Assembly (NCBI RefSeq): GCF_009497655.1
Contig: NZ_CP023317.1
Location: forward strand, 1,765,501-1,829,500
DNA from: Priestia megaterium
GTDB taxonomy: Bacteria; Bacillota; Bacilli; Bacillales; Bacillaceae_H
Direction: 5' to 3'
Length of the DNA stretch: 64,000 bases
Below are positions 19,508 to 28,731 of the stretch, in pieces. The position numbers and the translations under genes were made by a program. How positions within the stretch are numbered: position 1 is the stretch's first letter; the number at the start of each line of letters is the position of its first letter. The notes under the pieces are model-generated. The model saw only the letters and a program-made list of their open reading frames with translations, was not told the DNA's origin and did not search any database.

Positions 19508-20532
19508 ATGAAAAAGGGATCTTTTGTTTTGGGAATTTCACTACTGTTATGTGTAGGTAGCTTAACCGGGTGTAGTTTTTCAGATGAAAAGGAAGCCGCT
19601 ACAAGCACTCAAGAAACCAAGGAGAACGCAACAAAGAAAAACGTAGAAGCAATCAAGAAAGTAACGAAGCAATCAAGAAAAAAGAGCCTCAAGACAATGC
19701 TACAGAAGAGTCGGATAAAAAAACAAATAAAGTCACAGAAAAAGAGAAAGACTCCTCAAAACCAGGGGATAAACAGAAAGAAGATTCTACGCAAGCAGCA
19801 GATAAAACTGAATCAGCGCCTAGTCAAGTTGACTGGGGTAGCACGTGGAGCAGAAATATTGATACAGACCCCGCTGGAATAGATATTACTAATTTAAAAG
19901 GCGACACGTTTAAGTTCAAATTAAACGCAAATCATTTTGACAACCCAGAAGATGTTAGTACTGGAATTGTGAGTGCAGGGGATGTGGAAGGAACTGCAAA
20001 GATTAAAGGAAATGTCGCTACTCAAATAACGGATGATATAGACGGTGGTTGTATGATTACGATGACTAACTATACAAGTTATATAAAAGTTGATTATCAG
20101 CCAAGCTGTACCAGTTCTGGTGGAGGAATAGGCGTTTACTATGATGGAAAATATCAAAAAGGAAGTATGTCGGAAACACCTCAGATAAAAGCAAAAAGAA
20201 CAGATGATGCTGAGGATTCACAACAAAATCCACAAGGTAGCGAAAAATCTGCTGCTGAAGACGCACCAGCCGAGGATACGCAAACATTACTGACTCACGA
20301 ACAAGCGGAGGAGTTAGTTAGAAAACAACAAGGTTATTCTATTAATGATCCGGTACACATTGTTGTTTATGACCACGATGATGAGGATGGGAATTATGTT
20401 ATCCACGATCTTGAAGATGTAAAAGACGACCCTAATACACCTTACAGCGAAGCACACGAAGCTACCTATGGATGGTACTCAGTAAATCCTAAGACAGGTG
20501 AAATTATTGATTTACTTAATGATGCATATTAA
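19508..20532 (+). pseudogene. Lipoprotein gene split by a one-base frameshift
   Basis: Starts well (AAGGGG, ATG 19508, signal peptide, lipobox SLTGC) but the frame turns into Lys/Arg-rich nonsense after about residue 50. The frame offset by one base reads ESNEAIKKKEPQDNATEES, continues VDWGSTWSRNIDTDPAGIDI and runs to the stop at 20532 (341 aa if repaired). The slip is at 19657-19661, inside a direct repeat: GAAGCAATCAAGAAA occurs at 19646 and 19666, so a 21-nt period has become 20 by loss of one A. The C-terminal part has a calcium-like DHDDEDGN acidic run. No family recognised. A sequencing error or phase variation is the alternative to a dead gene. Confidence 0.75.
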
Positions 20533-20566
20533 ACAAGAAGTTTTGCCTATTGACTTGTTTTTTGTG
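20531..20566 (+). terminator. Weak terminator
   Basis: AACAAG/CTTGTT six-base stem with a long loop and T run directly after the split lipoprotein gene. Bases 20567-20826 hold no clear gene. Confidence 0.4.
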
Positions 20567-20826
20567 TTAAAGAAGGAAGGTCTATGTTGCCTCTAACTAT
20601 TTAATTACGGCATTTATTCTACAAGTTATTCCTTAGATAAAGCCTTTGTTTTCTTTTAGAAAAGAAATTTTTGTGACATAGGGGCGGGTGATATTAAAAA
20701 AAGTTTAGTGCCTTACGACCAATGATTGTATCACGATAAGATAGATGAATGGCCCTTTTTAACCTACCTATCCTAATATATGGAGATATGAAAACAAAAC
20801 GTGTTATGATGGTATCGGTGATAATT

Positions 20827-21309
20827 ATGGGTAAAAAAGCAGACAAAACGAACGTAATGCGAATTTTAGATCAGAAAAAAATTGAGTACAATTATTATTC
20901 TTATGAAACTAAAAATCTGAGTGGAGTACAGGTAGCTACTTCGCTCGGAGAGGATCTTGCTAAAGTCTTCAAGACACTTGTGACCGTTGGAAAATCAAAA
21001 GAACATTATGTCTTCATGGTACCGGTTGAAAAGGAGCTTGATTTAAAGAAAGCGGCAAAAGCAGCTGGTGAAAAATCCCTAGAAATGATTCCTCAAAGAG
21101 AGCTGTTGCCTCTGACAGGATATGTTCACGGAGGGTGTTCTCCTATCGGGATGAAAAAGCAGTTCACAACCTTCATTGACTCTACGGCAGAAGACTGTGA
21201 AACGATTTACTTTTCAGGCGGGCGTGTAGGTCATCAGATACAGCTACCACTAAGTGACTTATCAAAAGTAATTCGTATACGTCCGGCAGACATCACAAAA
21301 GATAGTTAA
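20827..21309 (+). CDS. YbaK/EbsC-type Cys-tRNA(Pro) deacylase
   Basis: 160 aa from ATG 20827, preferred because it gives the family's normal length and GGTGAT lies 4-6 nt upstream. A longer frame from 20749 lacks a site. Conserved features: TNVMRILDQKKIEY, the lysine in AKVFKTLVTVGKS used for catalysis in YbaK, and HGGCSPIGMKKQFTTFID. It hydrolyses Cys-tRNA(Pro) made in error by prolyl-tRNA synthetase. Single gene with terminator. Confidence 0.88.
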   Translation: MGKKADKTNVMRILDQKKIEYNYYSYETKNLSGVQVATSLGEDLAKVFKTLVTVGKSKEHYVFMVPVEKELDLKKAAKAAGEKSLEMIPQRELLPLTGYVHGGCSPIGMKKQFTTFIDSTAEDCETIYFSGGRVGHQIQLPLSDLSKVIRIRPADITKDS

Positions 21310-21325
21310 AATGTAGTTCCCTTGA

Positions 21326-21362
21326 GCGAAACGCACTTAGACATAAGCGTTTCGCTTTTTTA
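21326..21362 (+). terminator. Rho-independent terminator
   Basis: Nine-base-pair stem GCGAAACGC/GCGTTTCGC (21326-21334 with 21347-21355) then TTTTTT. Confidence 0.85.
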
Positions 21363-21473
21363 GTTGGTTTAATTACTGTTGGAATAACAAAAACAAAAGT
21401 AAAAAGACAGAAAAAATGATATTATATAGTTAATATATGGAAACTTTATAAAAAGGATAGGAGGAGGACAAAA

Positions 21474-21758
21474 ATGATTAAATCAATTATTGGTGGGTTC
21501 ATTTTATCTTTTATACTTTTAGTAGCATGTACAATAGCTAACGTAAATTCAGAAACAGTACTTTTCACCGCTTTCATTATATTAGTGGGGCTAGCTCTTA
21601 TCATATCTGGAGCAGCTGTAAGCGGTGATCGAATGAGAGCTAACCTTTCCACAGAATCAAAAGCAGACAAGAAGTGGAGAATAACAAATTCTATAAACCT
21701 TATGTTAGCTGCCGCTCCAGTTCTCGGGGTATTTCTTCTCATTCATTACTTTGTATAG
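21474..21758 (+). CDS. DUF5316 family membrane protein
   Basis: 94 aa with AGGAGGAGG before the ATG. Three hydrophobic helices; the middle loop reads SGAAVSGDRMRANLSTES, the conserved block of DUF5316 (GDRMRAN). The family is confined to Bacillales and has no known function. It is followed 87 bp downstream by an acetyltransferase gene in the same direction, possibly the same transcript. Confidence 0.75.
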   Translation: MIKSIIGGFILSFILLVACTIANVNSETVLFTAFIILVGLALIISGAAVSGDRMRANLSTESKADKKWRITNSINLMLAAAPVLGVFLLIHYFV

Positions 21759-21845
21759 TTTATTCTTCGACATGTAAGAGCAACCCGCAAGGTCCTAAAA
21801 AACAAACTAATTATTCATAAGATAATAGCGAAAAGAGGTGCTAGG

Positions 21846-22256
21846 ATGAAAGAAATCACTTCAACTATGGTGAACCCGACAATAAAAAAGCTGTTATCTT
21901 ATGCAACTTTAGAAGAGAAGGTTGATGGAGAGTATAAAAAATACACGTGTTTGCCAAGTCGGAAATTATATAGTATTGAAGTAAATGGAGACACAGTTAG
22001 CTGTATAGGAGTTAAATTTCTTAACGCCAAGGAAGCTGTTATAAAACATATAGCTGTTTTACCAAAAGAGAGAGGGAAAGGAATAGGAAGCAGCATCATT
22101 CGCTTTCTTTGTAAGAACTATGATATACATTCTATTTTTGCTGAGACAGATAAAGAGGCAGTAAACTTTTATTCTAAGTTTGGCTTCCAAATAACAAGTT
22201 TAGGTGAAAAATATCCCGGAGTGGAGCGATTTTTGTGTGAATTTAAAGTTAAATGA
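21846..22256 (+). CDS. GNAT family N-acetyltransferase
   Basis: 136 aa; AGAGGTG before ATG 21846. Acetyl-CoA binding motif A is clear (IKHIAVLPKERGKGIGSSII), followed by AVNFYSKFGFQ, motif B. Substrate cannot be told. The N-terminal half diverges, which is usual for this family. Confidence 0.85.
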   Translation: MKEITSTMVNPTIKKLLSYATLEEKVDGEYKKYTCLPSRKLYSIEVNGDTVSCIGVKFLNAKEAVIKHIAVLPKERGKGIGSSIIRFLCKNYDIHSIFAETDKEAVNFYSKFGFQITSLGEKYPGVERFLCEFKVK

Positions 22257-22630
22257 GATAAATTTTGGATTGCAAGAAAAAGAGAGCTGCAAGATGACCA
22301 ATAACGAAAGCAAATAAAAGGCATTCAAAATATGATATAATACATTTAGCAGCTCCTTATATTTATAGGGCTAAAATTACATACAACTTAACATCAAAGA
22401 AGCTAAAGGCCGAGAGTAAAAGAATATTAATTACCGAACAAATATGTTTTGTTTGCGATAACAAAAAGCCTCTAGAAAGAGGCTTTTCTTTATAAAAAAG
22501 ATTGACAGAATATTTCAATATCATTTTATTTTGGTTCTTGAAATTCCAATACCTTAAGAAATACATAATAATAAAAGACATTTTTCATCTACTTAACTAA
22601 AGGTTTTTTAAAAGGAGACAGCTATATCTT
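22257..22630. other. Gene-free stretch with one terminator
   Basis: Contains a strong symmetric hairpin AAAAGCCTCT/AGAGGCTTTT (22464-22473 with 22478-22487, loop AGAA) that can stop transcription on either strand. The rest is AT-rich with no supported gene. The kinase gene's AAAGGAGA site is at 22611-22618. Confidence 0.6.
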
Positions 22631-24694
22631 ATGTATGTTACACTCCGCCCGTTTTGTTTTATTTTATCTATTATCTTATTTCTAGCTTATCTTCCGGTTT
22701 CTGTAAAAGCAGAAACTGTACCCAATAAAAAAGCAAATTACGCAGCCGAAAAAAATACATACCGCATTGCTGGAGAAAAACATCTTGCGCCTTTTTCTTA
22801 CGTGAACGATGAAGGAGTATTTACTGGTTTTAGTATTGATATGCTCAATCAAATAGCGAAAGAAGAGAATGTGAAATTTACATATATTCCAATGGATCTT
22901 TATCAAGCAACAAAAGCACTGCAAGAAGGTAAAATTGATGCCATTATGGGCTTGGAGTATTCGGCTAATCAAAATCAAGTGTTTAAGTTTTCCGATCCAT
23001 ATTTTACGATGGCAGATGCCGTAGTCATTCCAAACTCATTAAAATCCTCGGTTACATCTTTAACCGATTTACGAGGCAAAACAGTTGCCATGCGGGAAGA
23101 TAAAATCTCCTTTGAACTGCTGATGAATGTAAGAAACATAGAGTTTCAAGTGGCTTTAAATCCAGAGGATGCGCTCAATCTCCTGTTTTTAAATCGGGCT
23201 GATGCTTTTTTTTCAAACAAGTGGACCGCGGAATTTTATCTTGAGAAATCAAAGAAAAAAGGACAGTACACTATACTCGATAATGTAGGAATACCTTCAG
23301 AGTTTGCGGTTGCAACTCGACCTGAAAACGCAAAATTTTTATCGATCATTAACCGTTCAATTTCACGTATGCAGGCGGATGGAACATATCAAGAACTATA
23401 TAGAAAATGGTTTGTTTCTTCTTCAGAAGAACGCCTAAAAGAATTGCGCAATTGGATTGTTTTTCTTCTTATTATAGTTGTCTTAACACTAGGTAGTTTA
23501 TTTACCATATATCTTTGGAACAAGCGATTAAAAAAAGAAGTAAAAAAACGTACATCGGCGCTTGCTGATGCGAATCAAAAGCTGCAGATTCAGCAAAAAG
23601 CAATTTCACAGGCGCATGCATTTCAGACACAAGTTATTAACCATATGTATTACGGAATTCTTACATTTGATCAATCGCTAAACCTTACAACTATCAATCA
23701 GCGGGCAAAAGAAATTCTTCTCATAGAGGATAAAACATTTCAATCTAGTCATATTCATCAACATCCGCTTATCCAGCAAATTTTTAAAACGTATAATACG
23801 ATAAAGCAATCGCAAATGGCATTGCCATTTACAAAAGAAATTCAGCACAAACAAAATGGAGAAGTCTATTTTGTATTGTATCGAGTAATTCCGCTTTATG
23901 AAGATACAACTAAAATGAACGGTTATTTACTGACACTAGCCGATCGTTCTGAAGAAAGACTGCTTGAGAAGAAGTTAGCAACTCAAGAGAAAATGCGTGC
24001 GTTAGGTCAGCTGGTCGCAGGTGTGGCACACGAAATTCGTAATCCGCTTACATCCGTAAAAACGTTTATTGATTTGCTGCCAAATAAATATGAAAATCCA
24101 GAGTTTCGAAAAGAACTGTCCAAGCACGTTCCAGAAGCACTGAGAAGAATGAATCGTATTGTTGAAAGTTTAGTAGATTATGCCCGGCCTAAATACCCTC
24201 AGAAAATAGCTTTTGACGTAGAAACATTTATAAACTCTGTAGCGGTTATTATTAGCCCTACGTTAAAAAAAAAAGCGGTTCACTTATCTCTTGATATTGA
24301 ACCGGGTATGCGTCTTTACAGTGATCCCGATCAAATTAAACAAATTATGCTAAACCTGATGTTAAATGCGCTGGACGCGATGGAAAGCAGTCCTCGTAAG
24401 GAGCTCTCTATCAGGGCTGTAACAGAAAATGGATTGGGTTTTATTAATGTTAGTGATACAGGAAAAGGCATAGATGAAAAAGACGTCCCACATATTATGG
24501 AACCTTTCTATACAACAAAAAAGCAGGGCGTGGGTCTTGGTTTATCACTATGCTATCAGTGGATAGAAGAGAATAATGGAGAAATTACGATGCAAACAAA
24601 AAAAGGAAATGGTACAACATTTACGATTGTCTTGCCTGTTACGAAAGAAAAAGGAGGCCATTCATATGAAACCGACTGTTCTCATTCTCGATGA
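22631..24694 (+). CDS. Sensor histidine kinase with extracellular SBP_bac_3 domain
   Basis: 687 aa. Order: signal peptide (1-27), SBP_bac_3 periplasmic-type binding domain (about 43-265; RIAGEKHLAPFSYVNDEGVF, then KIDAIMGLEYS), one membrane helix (about 273-295), linker, PAS-like region (about 330-440), HisKA with VAHEIRNPLTSVKT (His467), HATPase with NLMLNALDAM, DTGKGID and GVGLGLSL. It senses an outside solute directly and phosphorylates the response regulator, whose start lies 29 bp inside this gene's end. Ribosome spacing to ATG is long (12 nt). Ligand unknown; an organic acid or amino acid is likely from the SBP_bac_3 fold and the regulated uptake genes. Confidence 0.9.
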   Translation: MYVTLRPFCFILSIILFLAYLPVSVKAETVPNKKANYAAEKNTYRIAGEKHLAPFSYVNDEGVFTGFSIDMLNQIAKEENVKFTYIPMDLYQATKALQEGKIDAIMGLEYSANQNQVFKFSDPYFTMADAVVIPNSLKSSVTSLTDLRGKTVAMREDKISFELLMNVRNIEFQVALNPEDALNLLFLNRADAFFSNKWTAEFYLEKSKKKGQYTILDNVGIPSEFAVATRPENAKFLSIINRSISRMQADGTYQELYRKWFVSSSEERLKELRNWIVFLLIIVVLTLGSLFTIYLWNKRLKKEVKKRTSALADANQKLQIQQKAISQAHAFQTQVINHMYYGILTFDQSLNLTTINQRAKEILLIEDKTFQSSHIHQHPLIQQIFKTYNTIKQSQMALPFTKEIQHKQNGEVYFVLYRVIPLYEDTTKMNGYLLTLADRSEERLLEKKLATQEKMRALGQLVAGVAHEIRNPLTSVKTFIDLLPNKYENPEFRKELSKHVPEALRRMNRIVESLVDYARPKYPQKIAFDVETFINSVAVIISPTLKKKAVHLSLDIEPGMRLYSDPDQIKQIMLNLMLNALDAMESSPRKELSIRAVTENGLGFINVSDTGKGIDEKDVPHIMEPFYTTKKQGVGLGLSLCYQWIEENNGEITMQTKKGNGTTFTIVLPVTKEKGGHSYETDCSHSR

Positions 24695-26078
24695 CGAACC
24701 TGCTATTGGTTCATCTCTTCGTTTTGCTCTAGAAACAAACTACGAAGTGACCAATCTTACAGAAGTACCGGAAGCTTATCAATTTTTACGCAGTCAGCCT
24801 GTCCACGTTGTTTTGCTGGATTGGCGACTCGGCGAATATAATGGGCTTGAAGTGCTAAGTAAAATTAAAGACATTCAGCCTCAAACATCCATTATTATGA
24901 TGACGGCTTACGGGACGATTGAATCGTCTATAGAAGCTATTAAAAGAGGAGCTTACCATTACATTACAAAGCCTCTTGATATTGAAGAGCTTCATATATT
25001 AATTGAAAAAACGCTTGAACACCAGGAGCTTCATGATAAAGTTCGTGAATTAAGCGAAACGATTGAGAAAATAAAAGGCTACGATCAAATGATTGGTGAA
25101 AGTGCAGCTATGAAACAAGTTTTTTCGATTATTAATAGAGTAAAAGACATTGATTCGAACGTGCTTATATTCGGTGAAAGCGGTACTGGAAAAGAGCTAG
25201 TAGCGCGAGGGATTCACCGTCAGGGAAAGCGAGCAAACGGACCGTTTATTTCCGTTAACTGTGCGGCTATTCCAGAGACTTTACTTGAAAGTGAACTTTT
25301 TGGTTTTGTAAAAGGCGCCTTTACAGGAGCTACTCGCAATCAAAACGGGAAAGTAGCCGCAGCTGATGGAGGAACTCTTTTTTTAGATGAAATTGGTGAG
25401 ATGCCTCCGTCGTTGCAAGCAAAAATGCTTCGATTTTTACAAGAAAAAGAAATAACGCCTCTTGGCTCATCGGAAACAAGAAAAGTAGATGTTCGGATTG
25501 TGAGTGCCACTAATAAAGAATTAAATCGTATGGTAAAAGAAAATGGCTTTCGCGAAGACTTATATTTCCGCTTGAATGTCATCCCTATCACACTACCGCC
25601 ATTACGGGAACGGAAGGAAGATATAGCGCTGCTTATTCCATACTTTTTGCAAAAATACTCAGAAGAAATGGAGAAACCGCTTTGTGTGCTGTCTTCAAAT
25701 GCATATAAAAAGCTTTTAACGTATGATTACCCTGGAAATATAAGACAGCTAGGGAACATTCTTGAATATGCAGTTGCTATGACCAAAGATGGAACGATTA
25801 TGGAAAAAGATTTACCTATAACTGTTCAACACGAACAAGAGATTTCTTTGTCACGCTATGAGAATGAAAATTTCACCGAAGAAACAAAATTAATTAATAT
25901 TCCAATTAACTACACGATGAAAGAAGCAGAACAGCTAATTATCGAATCAGTCCTTGAAGAGTGTGGAGGCAACCGCAGAAAAACAGCTCAGGCACTCGGT
26001 ATCAGTGAACGAAGTATCCGTAACAAACTTCATCTTTACCGCACAATTCAACAAAAGGAGGCAAAAAATGCCGAGTAG
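24666..26078 (+). CDS. Sigma-54-dependent response regulator (NtrC/DctD type)
   Basis: 470 aa from ATG 24666, 8 nt after AAAGGAGG and overlapping the kinase gene. Receiver domain with DDEP and phospho-acceptor Asp52 (VVLLDWRLGEYNG), AAA+ domain with Walker A GESGTGKE, intact GAFTGA loop (KGAFTGATRNQ), Walker B TLFLDEIGEM, and Fis-type helix-turn-helix at the C-terminus (NRRKTAQALGISERSIRNKL). It contacts sigma-54 polymerase at the consensus promoter 76 bp downstream and should switch on the TAXI/MHS genes when the kinase is stimulated. Confidence 0.93.
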   Translation: MKPTVLILDDEPAIGSSLRFALETNYEVTNLTEVPEAYQFLRSQPVHVVLLDWRLGEYNGLEVLSKIKDIQPQTSIIMMTAYGTIESSIEAIKRGAYHYITKPLDIEELHILIEKTLEHQELHDKVRELSETIEKIKGYDQMIGESAAMKQVFSIINRVKDIDSNVLIFGESGTGKELVARGIHRQGKRANGPFISVNCAAIPETLLESELFGFVKGAFTGATRNQNGKVAAADGGTLFLDEIGEMPPSLQAKMLRFLQEKEITPLGSSETRKVDVRIVSATNKELNRMVKENGFREDLYFRLNVIPITLPPLRERKEDIALLIPYFLQKYSEEMEKPLCVLSSNAYKKLLTYDYPGNIRQLGNILEYAVAMTKDGTIMEKDLPITVQHEQEISLSRYENENFTEETKLINIPINYTMKEAEQLIIESVLEECGGNRRKTAQALGISERSIRNKLHLYRTIQQKEAKNAE

Positions 26079-26116
26079 GAACATATTTCCGTTTCTACCC
26101 GGCATTTTTTGCCGGG
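26060..26116 (+). promoter_or_regulatory. Two GGCA-N5-TGCC dyads: candidate enhancer, also terminator-like
   Basis: GGCA-AAAAA-TGCC at 26060-26072 and CCCGGCA-TTTTT-TGCCGGG at 26098-26116 share architecture and lie 41 bp apart, close to four helical turns. They are about 115 and 74 bp upstream of the expected start from the sigma-54 promoter, a usual activator distance. The first overlaps the 3' end of the regulator gene. The region ATGCCG...CGGCAT plus T run can also fold as the terminator of the kinase/regulator operon. Both roles may apply. Confidence 0.55.
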
Positions 26117-26153
26117 TTCTTGTCAGTTCCTCTGCCATTTAAGCGTTTTTTTG

Positions 26154-26170
26154 TTGGCACGAAAATTGCA
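26154..26170 (+). promoter_or_regulatory. Sigma-54 (-24/-12) promoter
   Basis: TTGGCAC-GAAAA-TTGCA matches the sigma-54 consensus TGGCAC-N5-TTGC in every fixed position, with 10 bp between GG and GC. It is 47 bp before the TAXI binding-protein ATG and directly downstream of a sigma-54 activator gene. Confidence 0.92.
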
Positions 26171-26216
26171 ACATATTATTGTAAGCGCCCACATCAAAGA
26201 AAATAGAGGTGAATAA

Positions 26217-27236
26217 ATGAAGAGATATATAGGGGTGGCGCTCGTTTTCTGTTTACTATTTATCATAGCCGTCTTAAATAGAGATTTACTAACTATTCAT
26301 AAGGAAAAAGAAAACAGCACTGACTCTAACGCAAAGGCTAGTGAAGGGTTTGACGACAAACCGCTTACTATTGTAACAGGAGGACCAACAGGTGTTTACT
26401 TTCAGTTAGGCAATGCTCTAGCCAGAGTTTATGGAGAAAAGCTAGGAATCCAAGCCAGCGTAGAGACAACGGACGCTTCTGTAGAAAATATTAGTAAAAT
26501 TGCGCAAAAAAAAGCCGAGCTCGGCTTTTCGATGGCAGATATGCTGGCAAGTTCTCGGGGAAAAGAAAAAGCCGTAATTAATAAGAAAGATTTATCCAAT
26601 GTAAGAGCAGTAGCTTCTTTATATCCAAACTATATGCAAATTGTAGCTCTGAAGTCGGCTAGAATTCATACGCTTCAAGATTTAAAAGGGAAAAACGTGG
26701 TAGTAGGAGCGCTTGGCAGTGGTACAGAGGTATTGGCTATGAGAATTCTAAACAGCATGGACATCAGCACTCAGAATTTTCATGCACGGTTTCTACCTTT
26801 TTCTGAAGGGATTGAAGGAATTAAAAATGGAACCGCAGATGCAGCTTTTCTTTCTTCTGGATATCCTAACTCAGGAATTACAGAGTTAGCCTCAACGAAC
26901 GAAATTGAACTGATTTCAGTGCCTGAAGAAGTGACAGAAAAATTAAAAAAATCATACCCGCCACTAGGGAGTGGGATGATTCCGGCTGATACATATAAGG
27001 ATGTCAACACAGAAACAAAAACAGTCATGGTTAAAAACCTTTTGATTACTAATAAAGATATGCCGCAAAAAAAAGTATATGAACTGACAAAAGCTTTGTT
27101 TGAAAACATAGAAGAGCTTGAGCAAACAAATAGCTCTGCTGAAAAAATAACGTTAGCAAAAGCGGTAGAACAACTTCCTTTACCACTGCACCCGGGTGCA
27201 AAAAAGTATTATGAAGAAAAAGGCATTATAAAATAA
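26217..27236 (+). CDS. TAXI-family TRAP-type solute-binding protein
   Basis: 339 aa; GAGGTG before ATG. An N-terminal hydrophobic segment (residues 4-21) lacks a lipobox, so it is a signal or anchor. The core matches TAXI proteins (TIVTGGPTGVYFQLGNALARV, read in two parts; AELGFSMADMLA; VVGALGSGTEVLAMRIL). TAXI proteins normally deliver solutes to a fused TRAP permease, but no TRAP permease gene is in the window. The next gene, 64 bp on, is an MHS carrier. The pair is driven by the sigma-54 promoter at 26154. Confidence 0.88.
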   Translation: MKRYIGVALVFCLLFIIAVLNRDLLTIHKEKENSTDSNAKASEGFDDKPLTIVTGGPTGVYFQLGNALARVYGEKLGIQASVETTDASVENISKIAQKKAELGFSMADMLASSRGKEKAVINKKDLSNVRAVASLYPNYMQIVALKSARIHTLQDLKGKNVVVGALGSGTEVLAMRILNSMDISTQNFHARFLPFSEGIEGIKNGTADAAFLSSGYPNSGITELASTNEIELISVPEEVTEKLKKSYPPLGSGMIPADTYKDVNTETKTVMVKNLLITNKDMPQKKVYELTKALFENIEELEQTNSSAEKITLAKAVEQLPLPLHPGAKKYYEEKGIIK

Positions 27237-27300
27237 ACTAAATCTTTATCTATAAAGTTGTACAGAAGAAAACACTACTTAAAGAAAAGAGGGATTAATT

Positions 27301-28647
27301 ATGGCTCATACTAGTGAAGCTGCAAACAACAGGCGTGTTACAAGTAATATTTTTAAAGGATCTGTTGGAAATTTAATTGAATGGTACGATTGGTACGTTT
27401 ACTCTGCTTTTGCCGTCTATTTTTCATCGCAATTTTTCCCAGAAGGCGATCCAACAAGTCAGCTGCTTAACACAGCCGCAATCTTCGCTGTTGGTTTCTT
27501 AATGCGTCCAATCGGTAGTTTGCTAATGGGACGCTATGCCGATCGATATGGTCGCCGTGCTGCGCTTACCTTATCTATTACCATCATGGCGAGCGGTTCT
27601 TTGATTATCGCTTGTACCCCTAGCTATGGCACAATAGGGTTATTATCTCCTATTATTCTAGTACTCGCACGTTTGCTTCAAGGAATCTCCTTAGGGGGAG
27701 AATACGGAACGTCTGCAACTTATCTTTCTGAAATGGCGAGCAGCGGGCGAAGAGGATTTTATTCAAGCTTTCAGTATGTAACGCTTGTTGCTGGTCAGCT
27801 GGTAGCATTAGGTGTTCAAATTATTCTGCAAAACGTTCTTAGTGAAGCAGATATGATTTCATGGGGCTGGCGTATTCCTTTTGTTATTGGAGCCATCGGC
27901 GCGCTAAGCGTTTTATGGCTGCGACGTACGATGGATGAGTCAGAGCAATTTTCTAAAATGGACTCTGAAAGCCGTGAAAATGCAGGGACTATTAAAGCAC
28001 TCATGAAGCACCCTAAAGCAGTGTTGACCGTTATTGGTTTAACATTAGGAGGAACGGTTGCATTTTATACGTATACAACGTATCTACAAAAATTTATGGT
28101 AAACAGTGTAGGGCTGGATAAAGGGGTCGTAAGCTGGATTAACTTCTGTGCGCTGCTTGTATTTGTTGTCATTCAGCCAATAGCAGGGATGCTATCTGAT
28201 AAAATTGGACGCAGACCTCTGTTAATGAGCTTTGGTATTTTGGGAACATTGCTGACTGTACCGCTGTTTCTTTTTATGAAACAAGCACATAACCCAGTCA
28301 TGGCCTTTCTATTAATGACAGTTGGACTTATCATTGTAACAGGCTATACATCTATTAACGCTATTGTAAAAGCTGAGCTTTTTCCAACGGAAATTCGAGC
28401 TCTTGGTGTAGGATTACCGTACGGACTTACAGTTGCCATATTTGGAGGGACAGCAGAATTTATCGCCCTATGGCTAAAAAGTATTGGCCATGAATCAATT
28501 TTCTTCTTCTATGTAGCAGGGTGTATTGCCATCAGCTTTCTTGTTTATTGGCGTATGGGAGAATCCTCTAAAGATTCATACATAGAGTCCGAGTTGAAAA
28601 CAGATGACAAAGACGACAACATCCCGCCAAATAATGTGAGTTTTTAA
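27301..28647 (+). CDS. MHS-family MFS transporter
   Basis: 448 aa; AGAGGG before ATG. Twelve hydrophobic helices. Metabolite:H+ symporter signatures: GNLIEWYDWYVYSAF at helix 1, GRYADRYGRRAAL in loop 2-3 and GISLGGEYGTSATYLSE at helix 4. Relatives carry alpha-ketoglutarate, citrate, proline or shikimate with protons. Second gene of the sigma-54 unit. Substrate class is inferred as organic acid. Confidence 0.88.
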   Translation: MAHTSEAANNRRVTSNIFKGSVGNLIEWYDWYVYSAFAVYFSSQFFPEGDPTSQLLNTAAIFAVGFLMRPIGSLLMGRYADRYGRRAALTLSITIMASGSLIIACTPSYGTIGLLSPIILVLARLLQGISLGGEYGTSATYLSEMASSGRRGFYSSFQYVTLVAGQLVALGVQIILQNVLSEADMISWGWRIPFVIGAIGALSVLWLRRTMDESEQFSKMDSESRENAGTIKALMKHPKAVLTVIGLTLGGTVAFYTYTTYLQKFMVNSVGLDKGVVSWINFCALLVFVVIQPIAGMLSDKIGRRPLLMSFGILGTLLTVPLFLFMKQAHNPVMAFLLMTVGLIIVTGYTSINAIVKAELFPTEIRALGVGLPYGLTVAIFGGTAEFIALWLKSIGHESIFFFYVAGCIAISFLVYWRMGESSKDSYIESELKTDDKDDNIPPNNVSF

Positions 28648-28680
28648 TTTTGCTTAAACAAATAATCGTTCGATAACATA

Positions 28681-28714
28681 AAAAGGACTGGCTATAAAAA
28701 GCCAGTCCTTTTTT
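28681..28714 (+). terminator. Bidirectional terminator
   Basis: Stem AAAAGGACTGGCT/AGCCAGTCCTTTT (28681-28693 with 28700-28712), between the convergent MHS and SDR genes, with A and T tracts on both sides. Confidence 0.9.
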
Positions 28715-28731
28715 ATACACTTAAAAGATAT

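Noticed and set aside
19508-19882. Separate basic 124-aa lipoprotein
   Set aside because: The Lys/Arg-rich tail is out-of-frame reading of an acidic lipoprotein; see frameshift entry.
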